Made by a program: the position numbers and the translations under genes | Notes under the pieces: generated by a model | Database searches by the model: none | What the model was told of the DNA's origin: nothing | Seen by the model: the letters and a program-made list of their open reading frames with translations, nothing else | Assembly: GCA_044228245.1 (NCBI GenBank) | Contig: JBGAVG010000002.1 | Location: forward strand, 62,001 to 126,000 | Direction of reading: 5' to 3' | DNA length: 64,000 bases | From: Methylotenera_A sp044228245 | Lineage (GTDB): Bacteria > Pseudomonadota > Gammaproteobacteria > Burkholderiales > Methylophilaceae | Shown here: in pieces, positions 63,860 to 64,000 of the stretch | Numbering within the stretch: position 1 is the first letter of the stretch | Layout of the letters: every line of letters starts with the position of its first letter

Positions 63860-64000
63860 TTAATAATGATTTCTTAAAGTTCTAAGTGCAGTAAAAACAG
63901 ACAACTCATCACTGCTTTCGGAATGCGTATTTTTAACAATTGCAGCTTGACTGCAACGCAAGAACGGGTTGGTTTTAAGCTCCAGTTCTATGGTGCTGGG
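63860..64000 (-). CDS. gloB: Hydroxyacylglutathione hydrolase C-terminus, truncated by window edge
   Basis: The last 46 codons of a minus-strand gene, running off the window's right edge and stopping at TAA (63860-63862). The end reads PSTIELELKTNPFLRCSQAA, then SVFTALRTLRN, matching the C-terminal glutathione-binding domain of glyoxalase II. The neighbouring mltD supports the call, because gloB-mltD is a frequent pair. It hydrolyses S-lactoylglutathione in methylglyoxal detoxification. Only the tail is visible. Confidence 0.85.
   Translation of the reverse strand, partial: PSTIELELKTNPFLRCSQAAIVKNTHSESSDELSVFTALRTLRNHY

Overview
This window looks like chromosome of an obligate methylotrophic betaproteobacterium of the family Methylophilaceae (Methylotenera/Methylophilus-like). 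The reasons are the ribulose monophosphate (RuMP) cycle enzymes (hexulose-6-phosphate synthase, 6-phospho-3-hexuloisomerase, transaldolase), a nearly continuous set of tetrahydromethanopterin (H4MPT)-linked C1-transfer and cofactor genes, a moderate G+C content, and betaproteobacterial housekeeping gene orders (tig-clpP-clpX-lon-hupB). The species call is inference.

Layout. 1-2.2 kb: end of a type IV pilus/MSHA-type assembly operon (PilO-like, PilP-like, secretin). 2.3-4.2 kb: motA-motB stator genes. 4.2-6.2 kb: aldehyde dehydrogenase with its DUF779 partner. 6.5-7.8 kb: membrane-bound adenylate cyclase. 7.87 kb: tRNA-Ser(GGA), whose 3' end is the target of a 4.05-kb integrated element (7944-11989). 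The element carries a P4-type integrase, AlpA-like and winged-helix regulators, a MobV-type relaxase and a few unknown genes, and is bounded by a 14-bp direct repeat. 12.3-13.7 kb: chromate transporter. 13.7-17.0 kb: PEP synthase and its regulator.

17.2-31.7 kb is the C1 block: beta-RFAP synthase, mtdB, ATP-grasp, mch, RimK-like ligase and a CitG-like protein; then transaldolase, hps, hxlB and a Fae-like gene, with clear terminators after tal, hps, hxlB and the Fae-like gene; then a HisA-like gene diverging from an ATP-grasp / Orf1-type / pabB / amino-acid kinase / DCoH-like series. These genes oxidise formaldehyde bound to H4MPT, assimilate it through RuMP, and appear to build the H4MPT and methylofuran cofactors. 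Several cofactor-side genes are known mainly by association.

31.7-38.2 kb: a standalone HEPN-domain gene at the end of a CBA-type RND efflux operon. 38.4-45.3 kb: tRNA-Leu, trigger factor, ClpP, ClpX, Lon (with a heat-shock-like promoter), HU, tRNA-Val and tRNA-Asp. 45.5-55.6 kb: a guanidine-I (ykkC) riboswitch leading an operon of an ABC importer, two DUF1989 proteins, a large biotin carboxylase and a two-gene allophanate hydrolase. This is a guanidine, not urea, nitrogen-assimilation operon. 55.8-64 kb: ppiD, converging on a minus-strand series gloB (partial) - mltD - peptide ABC transporter (no ATPase) - fabI.

The points most worth a second look are the compact integrated mobilizable element, the guanidine operon with its split allophanate hydrolase, the divergent Fae paralog, the unassigned cofactor genes, and the HEPN gene attached to the efflux operon.
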